Of a stretch of DNA of 64,000 bases, positions 18,660 to 27,287 are shown piece by piece. The DNA comes from Moorena producens 3L (lineage in GTDB: Bacteria; Cyanobacteriota; Cyanobacteriia; Cyanobacteriales; Coleofasciculaceae): contig NZ_GL890969.1 in assembly GCF_000211815.1 (NCBI RefSeq), forward strand, positions 95,427-159,426, written 5' to 3'. Below the pieces are notes generated by a model. That model was not told the origin of the DNA and did no database searches. It saw only the letters and a program-made list of their open reading frames with translations. Each line of letters starts with the position of its first letter. The first letter of the stretch is position 1. The position numbers and the translations under genes are program-made.

Positions 18660-18822
18660 AGCCTATTTTATGATAAAATAGGGAATATTGAATTAATTGA
18701 TATTGGGGTGAGTTAAACCATAACTTGGAATGAAAAAATCAAGGCACTAGAGGCATGGGTTGATAAATTGTAAAAGAATAACTCCTCATACAATTAAGCT
18801 GTGTTTTTAAAGTTAAGTTATC

Positions 18823-19398
18823 ATGACCCTGATCAAAACTAAGCGCTTTAGCCTAGCTGACTATCATCGCTTGATTGATAATGGTTTTCTAACAGAAGAT
18901 GACCGGGTGGAGTTGATTCGGGGAGAGTTAATACAAATGGTGGCGAAGGGTACCTCCCACTCGGTTTGCAACACTAAGTTATGGCGAGAGTTGGACAGAC
19001 TAGTAGGCGACCGTGGGGTAGTAAGGGGACAGGAACCAATCATCCTATCCAACGACAGTGAACCGGAACCGGATGTTGCGATCGCATGGGGTCAGGCAGA
19101 TGACTACTTGCCAAATCACCCTTATCCAAAGGATATATTGCTGGTTATTGAGGTGTCAGATTCAACCCTGGAGTATGACCAGACCGTAAAGCTATCTTTA
19201 TATTCAGAAAACCAAGTTCAGGATTACTGGATTGTTAACCTGGTGGCTGGTCAACTAGAGTGCTATACTCAGCCCTATCAAGATACTCAAAGAAATTTCG
19301 GCTATCGGGTCAAACGGGTGGTGTTGCCCAATGAAACGGTTACCATTCCTGGTCTTGGAGATTTGTGCCTAGAGTTAAGTCGTGTGTTTCCAGGTTGA
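18823..19398 (+). CDS. Uma2 family PD-(D/E)XK nuclease-like protein
   Basis: 191 residues of the Uma2 (formerly DUF820) family, greatly expanded in cyanobacteria. Visible signatures are RFSLADYHRLIDNG at the N-terminus, RVELIRGELIQM, the Asp in EPEPDVAIAWG and the ILLVIEVSDSTLEYD strand whose Asp/Glu form the predicted PD-(D/E)XK active site. The C-terminus ends with TVTIPGLGDLCLELSRVF. Function is unproven; many family members lie near mobile DNA. It stands alone, just downstream of the broken DUF29 gene, another multi-copy cyanobacterial family. Confidence 0.88.
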   Translation: MTLIKTKRFSLADYHRLIDNGFLTEDDRVELIRGELIQMVAKGTSHSVCNTKLWRELDRLVGDRGVVRGQEPIILSNDSEPEPDVAIAWGQADDYLPNHPYPKDILLVIEVSDSTLEYDQTVKLSLYSENQVQDYWIVNLVAGQLECYTQPYQDTQRNFGYRVKRVVLPNETVTIPGLGDLCLELSRVFPG

Positions 19399-19490
19399 GC
19401 AAAATTGGATCAGTTGATGGGTTGATCTAAAAGCGTCACAATGAAAAAGAGTATATATTACTATTTACCGAGACATTTACGACTATAGTT

Positions 19491-20735
19491 ATGGCGCTGG
19501 AACTGCTGATTCAAACTACCTCAGCAACCCATCAAAGTTTTGATTACGACCTAGCCATTGTGGGTGGTGGCATTACTGGTTCTACCCTGGCCTGTGCGTT
19601 GAAACATTCTGGGTTGAGCGTATTACTCATAGAAGCTAAACCGAAGTCAGTGGCAGCTGCCAGGATACAAGCCTATGCCTTGTCTATCCTCTCAGGGCGT
19701 ATTTTCGCAGGTATTGGGGTTTGGGATAAAATCCTGCCGCAGATTAGCACATTTCGGCAGATCAAGCTTTCCGATGCTAACCATTCCGGTGTGGTAAATT
19801 TTTCCCCTTCAGATTTAGGTACCAACGCCCTAGGGTATGTGGGAGAACACCGTCCGGTGCTAACGTCGTTGCAAGAATTTTTGACAGATTGCCCCAATGT
19901 TGACTGGCTGTGTCCAGCAGAAGTAGTGGATGTAGACTATCAGGAGTCTGGGGTGGAGATTACTGTCAAGGAGGGTGATACTCAGCATCGAATCAGGACA
20001 AGGCTCTTGGTGGCGGCTGATGGAGCGCGATCGCAAATTCGGACTAGGGCTAGGATTACGACTCGTGGCTGGAAATACTGGCAATCTTGTGTGACTGCCC
20101 GGATTAAAACTGAAAAGCCCCATAATAATACGGCTTTTGAACGCTTCTGGCCTAGTGGTCCGATGGGGGTGCTGCCCTTATCAGAGAATCGCTGCCAGGT
20201 GGTGTGGACAGCACCCCATGCTGAAGCCAAAGCTTTAAAAGAACTAGACGAAGATCAGTTTCTCGCTAAGCTGGAATACTACACTGGTGGTCTGTTGGGT
20301 CGCTTGGAGTTGGAATGCGATCGCTATTTGTTTCCAGTGCAGTTGATGCAGAGCGATCGCTATATTCAGTCAAGATTAGCACTAATTGGTGATGCTGCCC
20401 ATTGCTGCCATCCTGTCGGTGGTCAAGGACTAAACCTTGGGATTCGCGATGCTGCTGCCCTTGCCCAAGTCTTGACTGAAGCACACCAAGCAGGGGAAGA
20501 TATTGGAGCCATAGAGGTTCTTAAGCGCTATGAAAACTGGCGCAAGCAAGAGAATCTTGTCATCTTAGGGTTTACCGATACCCTAGATCGGATGTTTTCC
20601 AACAACTGGTTACCAATAGTGGCGATACGCCGTCTCGGGTTATGGATGCTGCGCCGGATTCGTCCAGTCAAGATTTATGCTTTGAAGTTGATGACTGGTT
20701 TAAGGGGAAATATTCCTCAAGTTGCTCAACAATAG
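19491..20735 (+). CDS. FAD-dependent hydroxylase, UbiH/Coq6 family
   Basis: 414 residues of the aromatic-ring monooxygenase class. The FAD dinucleotide fold is at residues about 14-46 (AIVGGGITGSTLACALKHSG, ending in VLLIEAKP), the central DG motif is LLVAADGARSQIRTR, and the second FAD motif is LIGDAAHCCHPVGGQGLNLG (about 297-316). Such enzymes hydroxylate quinone precursors or other aromatics with NAD(P)H; in cyanobacteria a role in quinone or related metabolism is assumed rather than shown. No membrane span is evident. The last 35 bp are duplicated about 700 bp downstream, on the far side of the next gene. Confidence 0.9.
   Translation: MALELLIQTTSATHQSFDYDLAIVGGGITGSTLACALKHSGLSVLLIEAKPKSVAAARIQAYALSILSGRIFAGIGVWDKILPQISTFRQIKLSDANHSGVVNFSPSDLGTNALGYVGEHRPVLTSLQEFLTDCPNVDWLCPAEVVDVDYQESGVEITVKEGDTQHRIRTRLLVAADGARSQIRTRARITTRGWKYWQSCVTARIKTEKPHNNTAFERFWPSGPMGVLPLSENRCQVVWTAPHAEAKALKELDEDQFLAKLEYYTGGLLGRLELECDRYLFPVQLMQSDRYIQSRLALIGDAAHCCHPVGGQGLNLGIRDAAALAQVLTEAHQAGEDIGAIEVLKRYENWRKQENLVILGFTDTLDRMFSNNWLPIVAIRRLGLWMLRRIRPVKIYALKLMTGLRGNIPQVAQQ
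20700..20734 (+). repeat. Direct repeat, proximal copy (3' end of FAD hydroxylase gene)
   Basis: TTAAGGGGAAATATTCCTCA and the next three bases (20700-20722) are repeated exactly at 21401-21423, with partial identity for another 12 bp. This copy encodes the LRGNIPQVAQQ end of the hydroxylase. Confidence 0.85.
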
Positions 20736-20752
20736 AGCAGTGACTCTCTTAC

Positions 20753-21376
20753 TCAATTACTGCTAGAGAGCGCTGCGATCAGAATTCTGGTTAAGGGTTC
20801 TAAATCCGTTGGTACCCGGTAGAGAGTCAATTGTTGGGTGATTAATTTATCTTGACGGTGCAGAATACCAAACTGCCAGATTGTTCCAGTTGAAACGGCT
20901 CCAAATAGTTGTGGCTGTTGCTCAACCGATGCGCATTTCTCCCACTGATCGAGAGCGATCAGTTCGACTGCCATCTGAGTGAAACCATTGGTAAGATCCT
21001 CTTGCTTTGCCTCAACTACTAACAGATTAGTCGTTGTCCTCAGCAAATAGTCCAACGCGCCTTGAAGCTGATTGCTGACCTTGATTGAATACTCAATTCG
21101 CAATTGCGCCCTTGTGTAGTGAATTAAATCTGCCATCACAGGTGCAATTAACATCTCCCGCCGGGATTGTTCGTTGCTCAGATCCAGGTAAGGTAAGATT
21201 TCTTCGAGGCGTGATTGGCGCTCCTGCAATCGATCTAACTCACCCTGATATTGCCGCAAATCCAATAAGGTACGTTCTAGTGAATAGCCATATTCTGCCA
21301 AGATTTCATCCGTCGGAGTTTTGAGTTTGGCTATTTCACTGAAGCTATAAGAACGGTTGGGGTCGAGCAGAGGCAT
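20753..21376 (-). CDS. PD-(D/E)XK-like protein of unknown function
   Basis: 207 residues from the ATG at 21376 (MPLLDPNRSYSFSEIAKL); a TTG eight codons upstream is less likely. The N-terminal half has a long helical or coiled-coil stretch (RTLLDLRQYQGELDRLQERQ). The C-terminal half has a plausible restriction-endonuclease-like core: an early acidic residue, then GALDYLLRTT and LLVVEAKQEDL, giving D...ExK spacing, then GFTQMAVELIALDQ. No family name can be given with confidence. It is on the strand opposite to its neighbours and is bracketed by duplicated hydroxylase ends, which suggests it arrived by insertion. Confidence 0.65.
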   Translation of the reverse strand: MPLLDPNRSYSFSEIAKLKTPTDEILAEYGYSLERTLLDLRQYQGELDRLQERQSRLEEILPYLDLSNEQSRREMLIAPVMADLIHYTRAQLRIEYSIKVSNQLQGALDYLLRTTTNLLVVEAKQEDLTNGFTQMAVELIALDQWEKCASVEQQPQLFGAVSTGTIWQFGILHRQDKLITQQLTLYRVPTDLEPLTRILIAALSSSN

Positions 21377-21400
21377 AGGATGGAAACCAGAAATCAGCAA

Positions 21401-21435
21401 TTAAGGGGAAATATTCCTCAAGTGGCTCTACAATC
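21401..21435 (+). repeat. Direct repeat, distal copy of FAD hydroxylase 3' end
   Basis: Copy of 20700-20734 beyond the PD-(D/E)XK-like gene. In the hydroxylase frame it would read LRGNIPQVALQSSIA and stop, so it is a plausible original end of that gene left behind by an insertion. Confidence 0.85.
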
Positions 21436-21795
21436 AAGCATCGCTTAAGTCAATAGAACACTTCTTTCTAGTTTGGCTTACCTCGTCAAGCCAGTAAGAC
21501 CTCGACAAAAATGTTTAGTTTCGTATAGCGTTGTCGAGGATTTACTTTTTGTGTGTTAACTGACTCGATATTTTGAGCCATAAACGTCTCGATCCGGAAC
21601 AAGTTTATTGATAGTTTATGATTATCAATTCTAAATATAACACAGATAGAATGTTTTTTTCGTTAATCGTCAGATAAAATTTCAACAATCTTTACACTAA
21701 CTAACCGCCACACCCCCTCACCCCATTACCAGTCAATATTTGTTATGGTATTGGTTCAAAAACTATTCATTGTAATTACCTAGACAGAAAAAAAT
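21436..21795. other. Intergenic region upstream of pepA
   Basis: About 360 bp, A/T-rich towards pepA, with no gene recognised. Repeated GTCGAGG/CTCGAC words occur around 21502-21540 (TCGACAAA, TTGTCGAGG). Expected to hold the pepA promoter, but no clear -35/-10 pair was identified. Confidence 0.5.
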
Positions 21796-23274
21796 ATGGA
21801 AATTCGCGGAACCGATACACTAAGGTTAGACTGGACTGGTGATGCTTTAGCCATTGGGTTATTTGAGGATGCTGTAGACCTGACTGGTGATTTAGCCGAG
21901 TTGGATCAGAAACTGACTGGTACGATTACAGAATTGATCGAGGAAACAGAATTTAAGGGTAGCACTAGTAGTTCTGCTGTCACCCGTGTCGGATCCGGTA
22001 GCCCAATCCGTAAAATTATCCTGGTAGGATTGGGTAAAGCTGATGACCTGAGCTTAGATACACTGCGCCGTGGAAGTGCCACAATTGCCCGGACTGCGAA
22101 ACAGCAAAAGATTACAACTCTTGGAATTAGCTTACCGGTGGTTAATGATGACCCCATAGCAACGGCACAAGGGATCACTGAGGGGATAATCCTGGCTCTA
22201 CACCAAGACAATCGCTTTAAGTCGGAATCCGAGGATAAGGGCGCAAAGCTGGAACAGATTGATTTACTGGCATTGGCTGGGCAAGAAGCAGGGATTGATA
22301 AGGCTCAGAAAATCTGTGAAGGTGTAATTTTGGCACGAGAGTTGGTAGCAGCACCAGCTAATGAGGTGACACCAATTAGTTTGGCTCAGACAGCAGAGGA
22401 GCTGGCCTCAGAGTATGGTTTTTCCCTGGAAATCTTGGACAGGGAAGCCTGTGAAGAACTGGGAATGGGTGCTTTTCTTGGGGTTGCCAAAGCCTCAGAT
22501 CTGCCTCCCAAGTTTATTCATATGACCTATAAACCTGATGGTACTCCAAAACGCAAATTAGCGATTGTGGGTAAGGGCTTAACCTTTGACTCCGGTGGCT
22601 TGAATCTTAAAGGTGCTGGTAGTGGCATCGAGACTATGAAAATGGATATGGGGGGGGCGGCGGCTACCTTGGGGACTGCTAAGGCAATTGGCCAGTTGAA
22701 GCCGGATGTCGAGGTTCACTTTATCAGTGCGGCCACGGAAAATATGATTAGTGGTCATGCCATGCACCCAGGGGATATTCTTACTGCTTCTAATGGTAAG
22801 ACGATTGAGGTCAATAATACGGATGCCGAAGGAAGACTAACCCTAGCAGATGCTTTAGTGTTTGCGGAAAAATTAGAGGTGGATGCGATCGCAGATTTAG
22901 CTACCTTGACTGGTGCCTGTGTTGTAGCATTGGGAAATGATATTGCTGGTTTATGGACCACTGATGAAACAATAGCGCAACAGTTTAAAGATGCGGCAGA
23001 AGCGGCTGGTGAAAAATTATGGCAGATGCCCATGGAAGAGAAGTACTTTGAGGGATTAAAGTCTCAAATTGCTGATTTCAAAAATACTGGACCCCGTGCA
23101 GCTGGTTCGATTACGGCAGCCTTGTTCTTGAAGCAATTTGTTAAGGAAACGCCTTGGGTACATATCGATATTGCTGGAACAGTTTGGACTGATAAAGAAA
23201 ATGGTTGTAATAATTCTGGTGCGACTGGCTTTCCAGTTCGTACTTTAGTGAATTGGGTATTGAGTGAGACTTAA
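21796..23274 (+). CDS. pepA: Leucyl aminopeptidase (M17 family)
   Basis: 492 residues, normal length for M17. The C-terminal catalytic domain carries the metal-ligand motifs KGLTFDSGGLNLKGAG (about 257-272), MDMGGAA and the signature NTDAEGRLTLADAL (about 339-352), plus DIAGTVWTDKEN near the end. The N-terminal regulatory domain is present (about 1-160). It removes N-terminal residues from peptides in the cytosol using two divalent metal ions and works as a hexamer in known relatives. The gene stands alone with its own upstream region. Confidence 0.95.
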   Translation: MEIRGTDTLRLDWTGDALAIGLFEDAVDLTGDLAELDQKLTGTITELIEETEFKGSTSSSAVTRVGSGSPIRKIILVGLGKADDLSLDTLRRGSATIARTAKQQKITTLGISLPVVNDDPIATAQGITEGIILALHQDNRFKSESEDKGAKLEQIDLLALAGQEAGIDKAQKICEGVILARELVAAPANEVTPISLAQTAEELASEYGFSLEILDREACEELGMGAFLGVAKASDLPPKFIHMTYKPDGTPKRKLAIVGKGLTFDSGGLNLKGAGSGIETMKMDMGGAAATLGTAKAIGQLKPDVEVHFISAATENMISGHAMHPGDILTASNGKTIEVNNTDAEGRLTLADALVFAEKLEVDAIADLATLTGACVVALGNDIAGLWTTDETIAQQFKDAAEAAGEKLWQMPMEEKYFEGLKSQIADFKNTGPRAAGSITAALFLKQFVKETPWVHIDIAGTVWTDKENGCNNSGATGFPVRTLVNWVLSET

Positions 23275-23634
23275 GGTAATAGGTAATGGGGAATGGGTAA
23301 TAAGTAATCGGTAACTGACCCAACTATACTTAATATCATTACTTAAGATCATTCCTTAGTTTAGCAACCCCCTAGTAAGGCACGGCGGAAATAAAGATAC
23401 CTTTCAAAAAGAGCGAAACACTTATATAATAAGTATGCAATAATTTTGAATTTTAACTTCCGCCCAGCATTACTAGCTATGGGTTTTTAAGGAAAGCCAT
23501 TGGCTGAGCTAGATAATTTTATGATTTTATGGAACAGGGAATAGGTAATAGTTAAAAACTCCTGTGTACCTGATAAGTATGGAAAACTCTATACATCGAA
23601 TCGAAATGAAGTTTTAGCAATTGGTGAGCGCTTT
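23275..23634. other. Intergenic region with GGTAAT repeats
   Basis: Immediately after pepA are degenerate heptamers of GGTAATR type (23274-23315). The remainder is A/T-rich without an open frame of note. No terminator hairpin was recognised. Confidence 0.55.
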
Positions 23635-24036
23635 TCACATAAACAAACTGGAATCAACTTGAAAAAAAACTCCCAAGGTTTTGGCTTGATATTTGCTAAT
23701 TTCTCGCTTTCCATTAACGATGTCATCAACGGTTTTTTTAGAGCCAATAATTCCCACTAAATCCGCTGGTTTTATGTCTTTTTGATCCATTAAAAAAAGT
23801 AACATAGACTGAGGCTCAGATCTAATCCCTGGTGAGTAATAGTCTTGTTCAAATTTTTCAATTAATGTAATCAGCAATTCATAAATTTCATCTTCTTCTG
23901 GTGTTCGTTTAGGTCGGTGCATCAACTCTTCTACAAAAGCTAAAGCTTTTTCATTCTCTTCTTCTGTTTTAATCATTTTAGGTTGATATTTAATTAACAG
24001 TTTTTTGTATGGCTTTTGATTAAAAGTAAGGGTCAT
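23635..24036 (-). CDS. higA: HigA-like antitoxin of a type II toxin-antitoxin pair
   Basis: 133 residues. The N-terminal half is helical and charged (KTEEENEKALAFVEELMHRP, EEDEIYELLITLIEKFE); the C-terminal half is a Cro/CI-type helix-turn-helix (MDQKDIKPADLVGIIGSKKTV, then DIVNGKREISKYQAKTLGVFF). This matches HigA antitoxins that bind HigB and repress their own operon. Its start overlaps the end of the toxin gene by 17 bp, so the two are translationally coupled in the toxin-first order characteristic of higBA. Confidence 0.85.
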   Translation of the reverse strand: MTLTFNQKPYKKLLIKYQPKMIKTEEENEKALAFVEELMHRPKRTPEEDEIYELLITLIEKFEQDYYSPGIRSEPQSMLLFLMDQKDIKPADLVGIIGSKKTVDDIVNGKREISKYQAKTLGVFFQVDSSLFM

Positions 24037-24319
24037 TCTTCCAGTTATTATAGTCGTATTCTGCGTGATTCAGAATATACTTGATGTAAATTAAATGCTT
24101 TTCATAATCTATACTTACAATTAAGCGGTACTTATTCCCCTTAATATTAAAAACTGTAAAATTTCCTACTGCTTCAGCTTTTCTAAAAACTGATTGTACC
24201 TCAACTAAGTTAGACCAAGTAGCCTGATTGGCAATCTTATACCAGTTATCGAGAGCATCATGGCAATCAGCGTGTTTTTCACTAAATTCCCGCAAACGTC
24301 GATAGCTGATCACATGCAT
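24020..24319 (-). CDS. higB: HigB-like toxin (RelE/ParE-fold mRNA interferase)
   Basis: 99 residues from the ATG at 24319 (MHVISYRRLREFSEKHADCHDAL). The frame is open further upstream, but that stretch runs into repeat sequence. Family hallmarks are the helical N-terminus with DALDNWYKIANQATW, then NLVEVQSVFRKAEAVGNFTVFNIKGNKYRLIVSIDY and the final YIKYILNHAEYDY. HigB toxins cleave mRNA on the ribosome. The start ATG follows GAGGATATCAA, where GAGG can serve as ribosome site. Confidence 0.87.
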   Translation of the reverse strand: MHVISYRRLREFSEKHADCHDALDNWYKIANQATWSNLVEVQSVFRKAEAVGNFTVFNIKGNKYRLIVSIDYEKHLIYIKYILNHAEYDYNNWKNDPYF

Positions 24320-24436
24320 TTGATATCCTCTTTGGTGCCCTGAACCTAGACACAACTCTGATTTCCTGTCTTGATGCAATAGCGAGTGGGGGAAACCACG
24401 GCAATAGCGAGTGGGGGGAACCCCCAAGACCGTAAT

Positions 24437-24481
24437 GGTGCGTTTTCCGCATTAAGAATGAAATTCGCCACGGGTCGCACC
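24437..24481. repeat. 45-bp dispersed repeat with GGTGCG/CGCACC ends, copy 1
   Basis: Begins GGTGCG and ends CGCACC (inverted termini), with internal ATTAAGAATGAAATTCGCC and ACGGGT. Two more copies of exactly 45 bp lie at 28258-28302 and 47487-47531. No coding potential. Confidence 0.85.
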
Positions 24482-24484
24482 TCT

Positions 24485-24715
24485 GCATCGCTTTATTTTG
24501 AAACCAAAGGGAATAGAGCTATTCCAAGTTATGTTAACTAGCCCAATCAACTTTTGCGTAATCGGATTGCCTTGAATGGGACTGGTCTTGAACTGGGGCA
24601 ATAAAAATGATTGATAACGCCCAAATTTATTAAACCTGGGAAATCCATATTATCTGGTGTTAAATGCTTCTATGGTCTTGTGCAGTGGTTTAATCACATC
24701 CTGAGTTACCTGAGA
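24485..24715 (-). pseudogene. Relic of a TnpB (IS200/IS605 OrfB) gene
   Basis: The minus strand reads KPLHKTIEAFNTR, a stop, then YGFPRFNKFGRYQSFLLPQF, KTSPIQGN and IGLVNITWNSSIPFGFKIKR. This follows the N-terminal TnpB pattern of FPRFKxxxxYxSF...PQFK...IxLPKIGxVxI...IPxGFxxKxxR. It carries an in-frame stop and lacks the RuvC part, so only a fragment remains. It lies upstream of higB. Confidence 0.55.
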
Positions 24716-25142
24716 GTGAAATGCTTTTTGGGGCTTGAAGCTCGAAGACAGATAAAATTATTATTTTTAAGGCCACAGTAGTTCTGACTTTGAATACCAA
24801 CCAATGATCAGCATATCACAATAATGGTCATGGTCACAGAGAACGTAGTGCGTTCGCGAAGCGTGGCCTACGGCCAATCGCGAAGCGTGACATGCACGGG
24901 CTTTGCCCGACGCTGCGCGAACGGTCAATCGCATTTTGGGAAGTCTGTAGGGTGGGCATTGCTGGGCAAATCCCAAACCACTTCCAACGAAGCCTAGCCA
25001 CCAATGCCCACCAACTAAGGTTTTTCATTCCCAACTGTTTGAGCCATGGTTTGAACCATCTCAGGCCAATGGGGTGCTTGTCACCATCAGCTAACCGTAA
25101 GTGATAGGTTAAAACAGAAGCCATCATTCTCCCGATTGACAC
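24716..25142. other. Repeat-rich intergenic region upstream of the ABC exporter gene
   Basis: No gene recognised. At 24844-24930 are clustered GCGAAGCGTG, GGCCTACGGCC, GGGCTTTGCCC and CGCTGCGCGAACG words, a dense run of short palindromes. A GTGGGCATT...AATGCCCAC pair (24952-25013) could form a stem. Apparent long frames here appear to be chance products of this repetitive sequence. Confidence 0.5.
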
Positions 25143-26867
25143 TTGAAACCTCACTCTAGTTACTGGCAACTGCGACCTTACCTTCGTTCCCAACGCTTAA
25201 CTCTGGCTCAGACATTGGTTTGTACATTAGTATTCACCGTCTGCTGGCCCCTACTCCTTTGGCTATCTGAGCCCTTTTTTGCTGTGGTCGGACAGGGAAA
25301 ACTGGTCAGGAGTCTTCAGCTAGCTGGGTTAGCTGCTGTTGTATTTCTGACCCAGAAAATAGCGCAGTACTGTTTATATACCCTATCAGCAAAAGCTTCA
25401 CTACAGATTGCCCTCCATTTACGCCAAAACGTTTTTAACCATTTGCAGCGCCTCAGTATTGGTTACTTTGAAGCTGCTAGAACTGGTGACCTTACCTACC
25501 GACTCACCGAAGATCTCGATCGGATTGGGGAGGTGATTTACAAAATTGTTCGTGATTTTATTCCTTGTGTCTTGCAACTGATTGTAGTACTAACTGCTGT
25601 CATCTATATTAATCCAGAACTGACCTTAGCCATAGTAATTATTGCACCATTGATGGGCTTGTTGATTGGTTGGTTTGGGGAACAGATCCGGAAATTCTCC
25701 CATCGCAGCCAAAATCGGATATCGGATTTGTCCGCAATGCTGACGGAAGTGTTTAGCGGGATTCGATTAATCCAAGCTTTTGCCGCAGAAGACCATACCC
25801 TCGAAAAATTTAGCCAAGAAGCGGAAAACAACCGCAAAGCCAAGTATGCTGCTGAACGCCTCAGAGCAATTCAGTTTCCCATAGTTGGTTTTCTAGAAGC
25901 GTTGTGCTTCTTATTACTATTATTGTTGGGAGCATGGCAAATTGCTGAGGGTAACCTCACGGCTTCCAAGTTTGTAAGCTACGGTATCGGTGTTGCCATG
26001 TTGATTGATCCGATCAACATCTTAACCCAAAACTATAATGAGTTCAAACAGGGAGAAGCATCCATAGACCGCATCTTTGAACTATTTGCCCTTGAGCCAA
26101 CGGTAATGGAAAAGCCAAGCGCTATAGTTTTACCCCCAGCGACGGGTAGGGTGGAATACTGTAATGTCAGCTTTGCTTATCAACCTGGTGAGCCTGTACT
26201 GAGAAATTTGAATTTAGAAATTGCTCCGGGAGATGCGATCGCATTAGTCGGCGCTTCGGGTGCTGGTAAAACTACTTTGGTTAATCTCCTGCCCCGCTTC
26301 TATGATCCACAATCTGGGGAAATCCTGATTGATGGGATCAATATTCAAGATATTACCCTCAATAGTCTACGGCGTCAGATTGGCATTGTTCCCCAGGATA
26401 CCACTCTCTTTTCAGGTACTATTGCTCAGAATATTGCCTTTGGTCAATTAAAACCTGACTTTAAAGCTGTTCAGGAAGCGGCTAAGATTGCCAATGCTCA
26501 CCAATTCATTATTAAACTATCCCAAGGATATCACACTTGGGTAGGGGAGAGGGGAATTAATTTATCGGGAGGGCAACGACAACGGATTGCGATCGCACGA
26601 GCGGTACTGCTCGATCCTAGAATCTTGATTCTCGATGAAGCTACCTCCGCTTTAGACTCAGAATCAGAAGCCTTAGTACAAGAAGCCTTAGAACGGATTA
26701 TGAAAGACCGCACTGTTTTTATTATTGCTCACCGATTAGCAACAGTGCGCCGTGCTGATCGGATTCTGGTAGTAGAACAAGGACGAATTGTTGAATCGGG
26801 AAACCATGAAGTACTGTTAGAAAAAGGTGGTCGTTATGCTCGGTTTTATGCTCAGCAATTTAATTGA
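25143..26867 (+). CDS. ABC transporter, fused permease and ATPase (MsbA-like exporter)
   Basis: 574 residues from a TTG at 25143. The N-terminal 310 residues form a six-helix type IV exporter domain (first helices around 20-42 and 58-80). The ATPase domain has Walker A GASGAGKTT (about 370), Q-loop GIVPQDTTLFSGTI, signature LSGGQRQRIAIARA and Walker B ILILDEATSALD, with an H-loop in IIAHRLATVRRAD. It would work as a homodimer moving lipid or a hydrophobic compound outward. No accessory subunits adjoin, and the substrate is unknown. A weak start context leaves some doubt about the first residues. Confidence 0.92.
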   Translation: MKPHSSYWQLRPYLRSQRLTLAQTLVCTLVFTVCWPLLLWLSEPFFAVVGQGKLVRSLQLAGLAAVVFLTQKIAQYCLYTLSAKASLQIALHLRQNVFNHLQRLSIGYFEAARTGDLTYRLTEDLDRIGEVIYKIVRDFIPCVLQLIVVLTAVIYINPELTLAIVIIAPLMGLLIGWFGEQIRKFSHRSQNRISDLSAMLTEVFSGIRLIQAFAAEDHTLEKFSQEAENNRKAKYAAERLRAIQFPIVGFLEALCFLLLLLLGAWQIAEGNLTASKFVSYGIGVAMLIDPINILTQNYNEFKQGEASIDRIFELFALEPTVMEKPSAIVLPPATGRVEYCNVSFAYQPGEPVLRNLNLEIAPGDAIALVGASGAGKTTLVNLLPRFYDPQSGEILIDGINIQDITLNSLRRQIGIVPQDTTLFSGTIAQNIAFGQLKPDFKAVQEAAKIANAHQFIIKLSQGYHTWVGERGINLSGGQRQRIAIARAVLLDPRILILDEATSALDSESEALVQEALERIMKDRTVFIIAHRLATVRRADRILVVEQGRIVESGNHEVLLEKGGRYARFYAQQFN

Positions 26868-26906
26868 TTTAATTGCTCTAGTAAAGGGAACAGGGAACAG
26901 CGGAAT

Positions 26907-26990
26907 CGGGAATCGGGAATCGGGAATCGGGAATCGGGAATCGGGAATCGGGAATCGGGAATCGGGAATCGGGAATCGGGAATCGGGAAT
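26907..26990. repeat. Heptamer array, 12 x CGGGAAT
   Basis: Twelve uninterrupted copies of CGGGAAT directly downstream of the ABC exporter stop, preceded by related GGGAACAG units. Confidence 0.92.
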
Positions 26991-27168
26991 AGTAGACAAT
27001 AATTGTCACAATTTATTTAGGATTTATATCTAGTCATTACTCTTGAAATAATCAATCATGAATTATAGCAATTTGCAGATATTTTGATTATCAAAATTGA
27101 ACAAAAAATATTGATTAAATTTTTCAATTGGCAATAATAAATCACTTATATTGAATGCTAAATAGTTT

Positions 27169-27244
27169 TTCCCTGTTCCCTGTTCCCTGTTCCCTGTTCC
27201 CTATTCCCTGTTCCCTGTTCCCTGTTCCCTGTTCCCTGTTCCCT
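27169..27244. repeat. Heptamer array, about 11 x TTCCCTG
   Basis: About eleven TTCCCTG copies with one TTCCCTA variant, ending about 45 bp before the ATPase gene start. Units of this array (CAGGGAA on the other strand) resemble the CGGGAAT array 180 bp upstream in reverse sense, so a long-range stem is possible. Confidence 0.9.
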
Positions 27245-27287
27245 AAAAACTTAGAAATATTTACTTAGTAAAGTCGCCAACCGCTAT

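Noticed and set aside
24834..25193. Minus-strand frame of 119 codons upstream of the ABC exporter
   Set aside because: It crosses dense short palindromes and the exporter's start, and no family motif is visible; composition fits repeat-derived chance coding.
26817..27033. Open frames made of RFPIPDS or GIGNRES repeats
   Set aside because: Pure translation of the CGGGAAT heptamer array in both directions.
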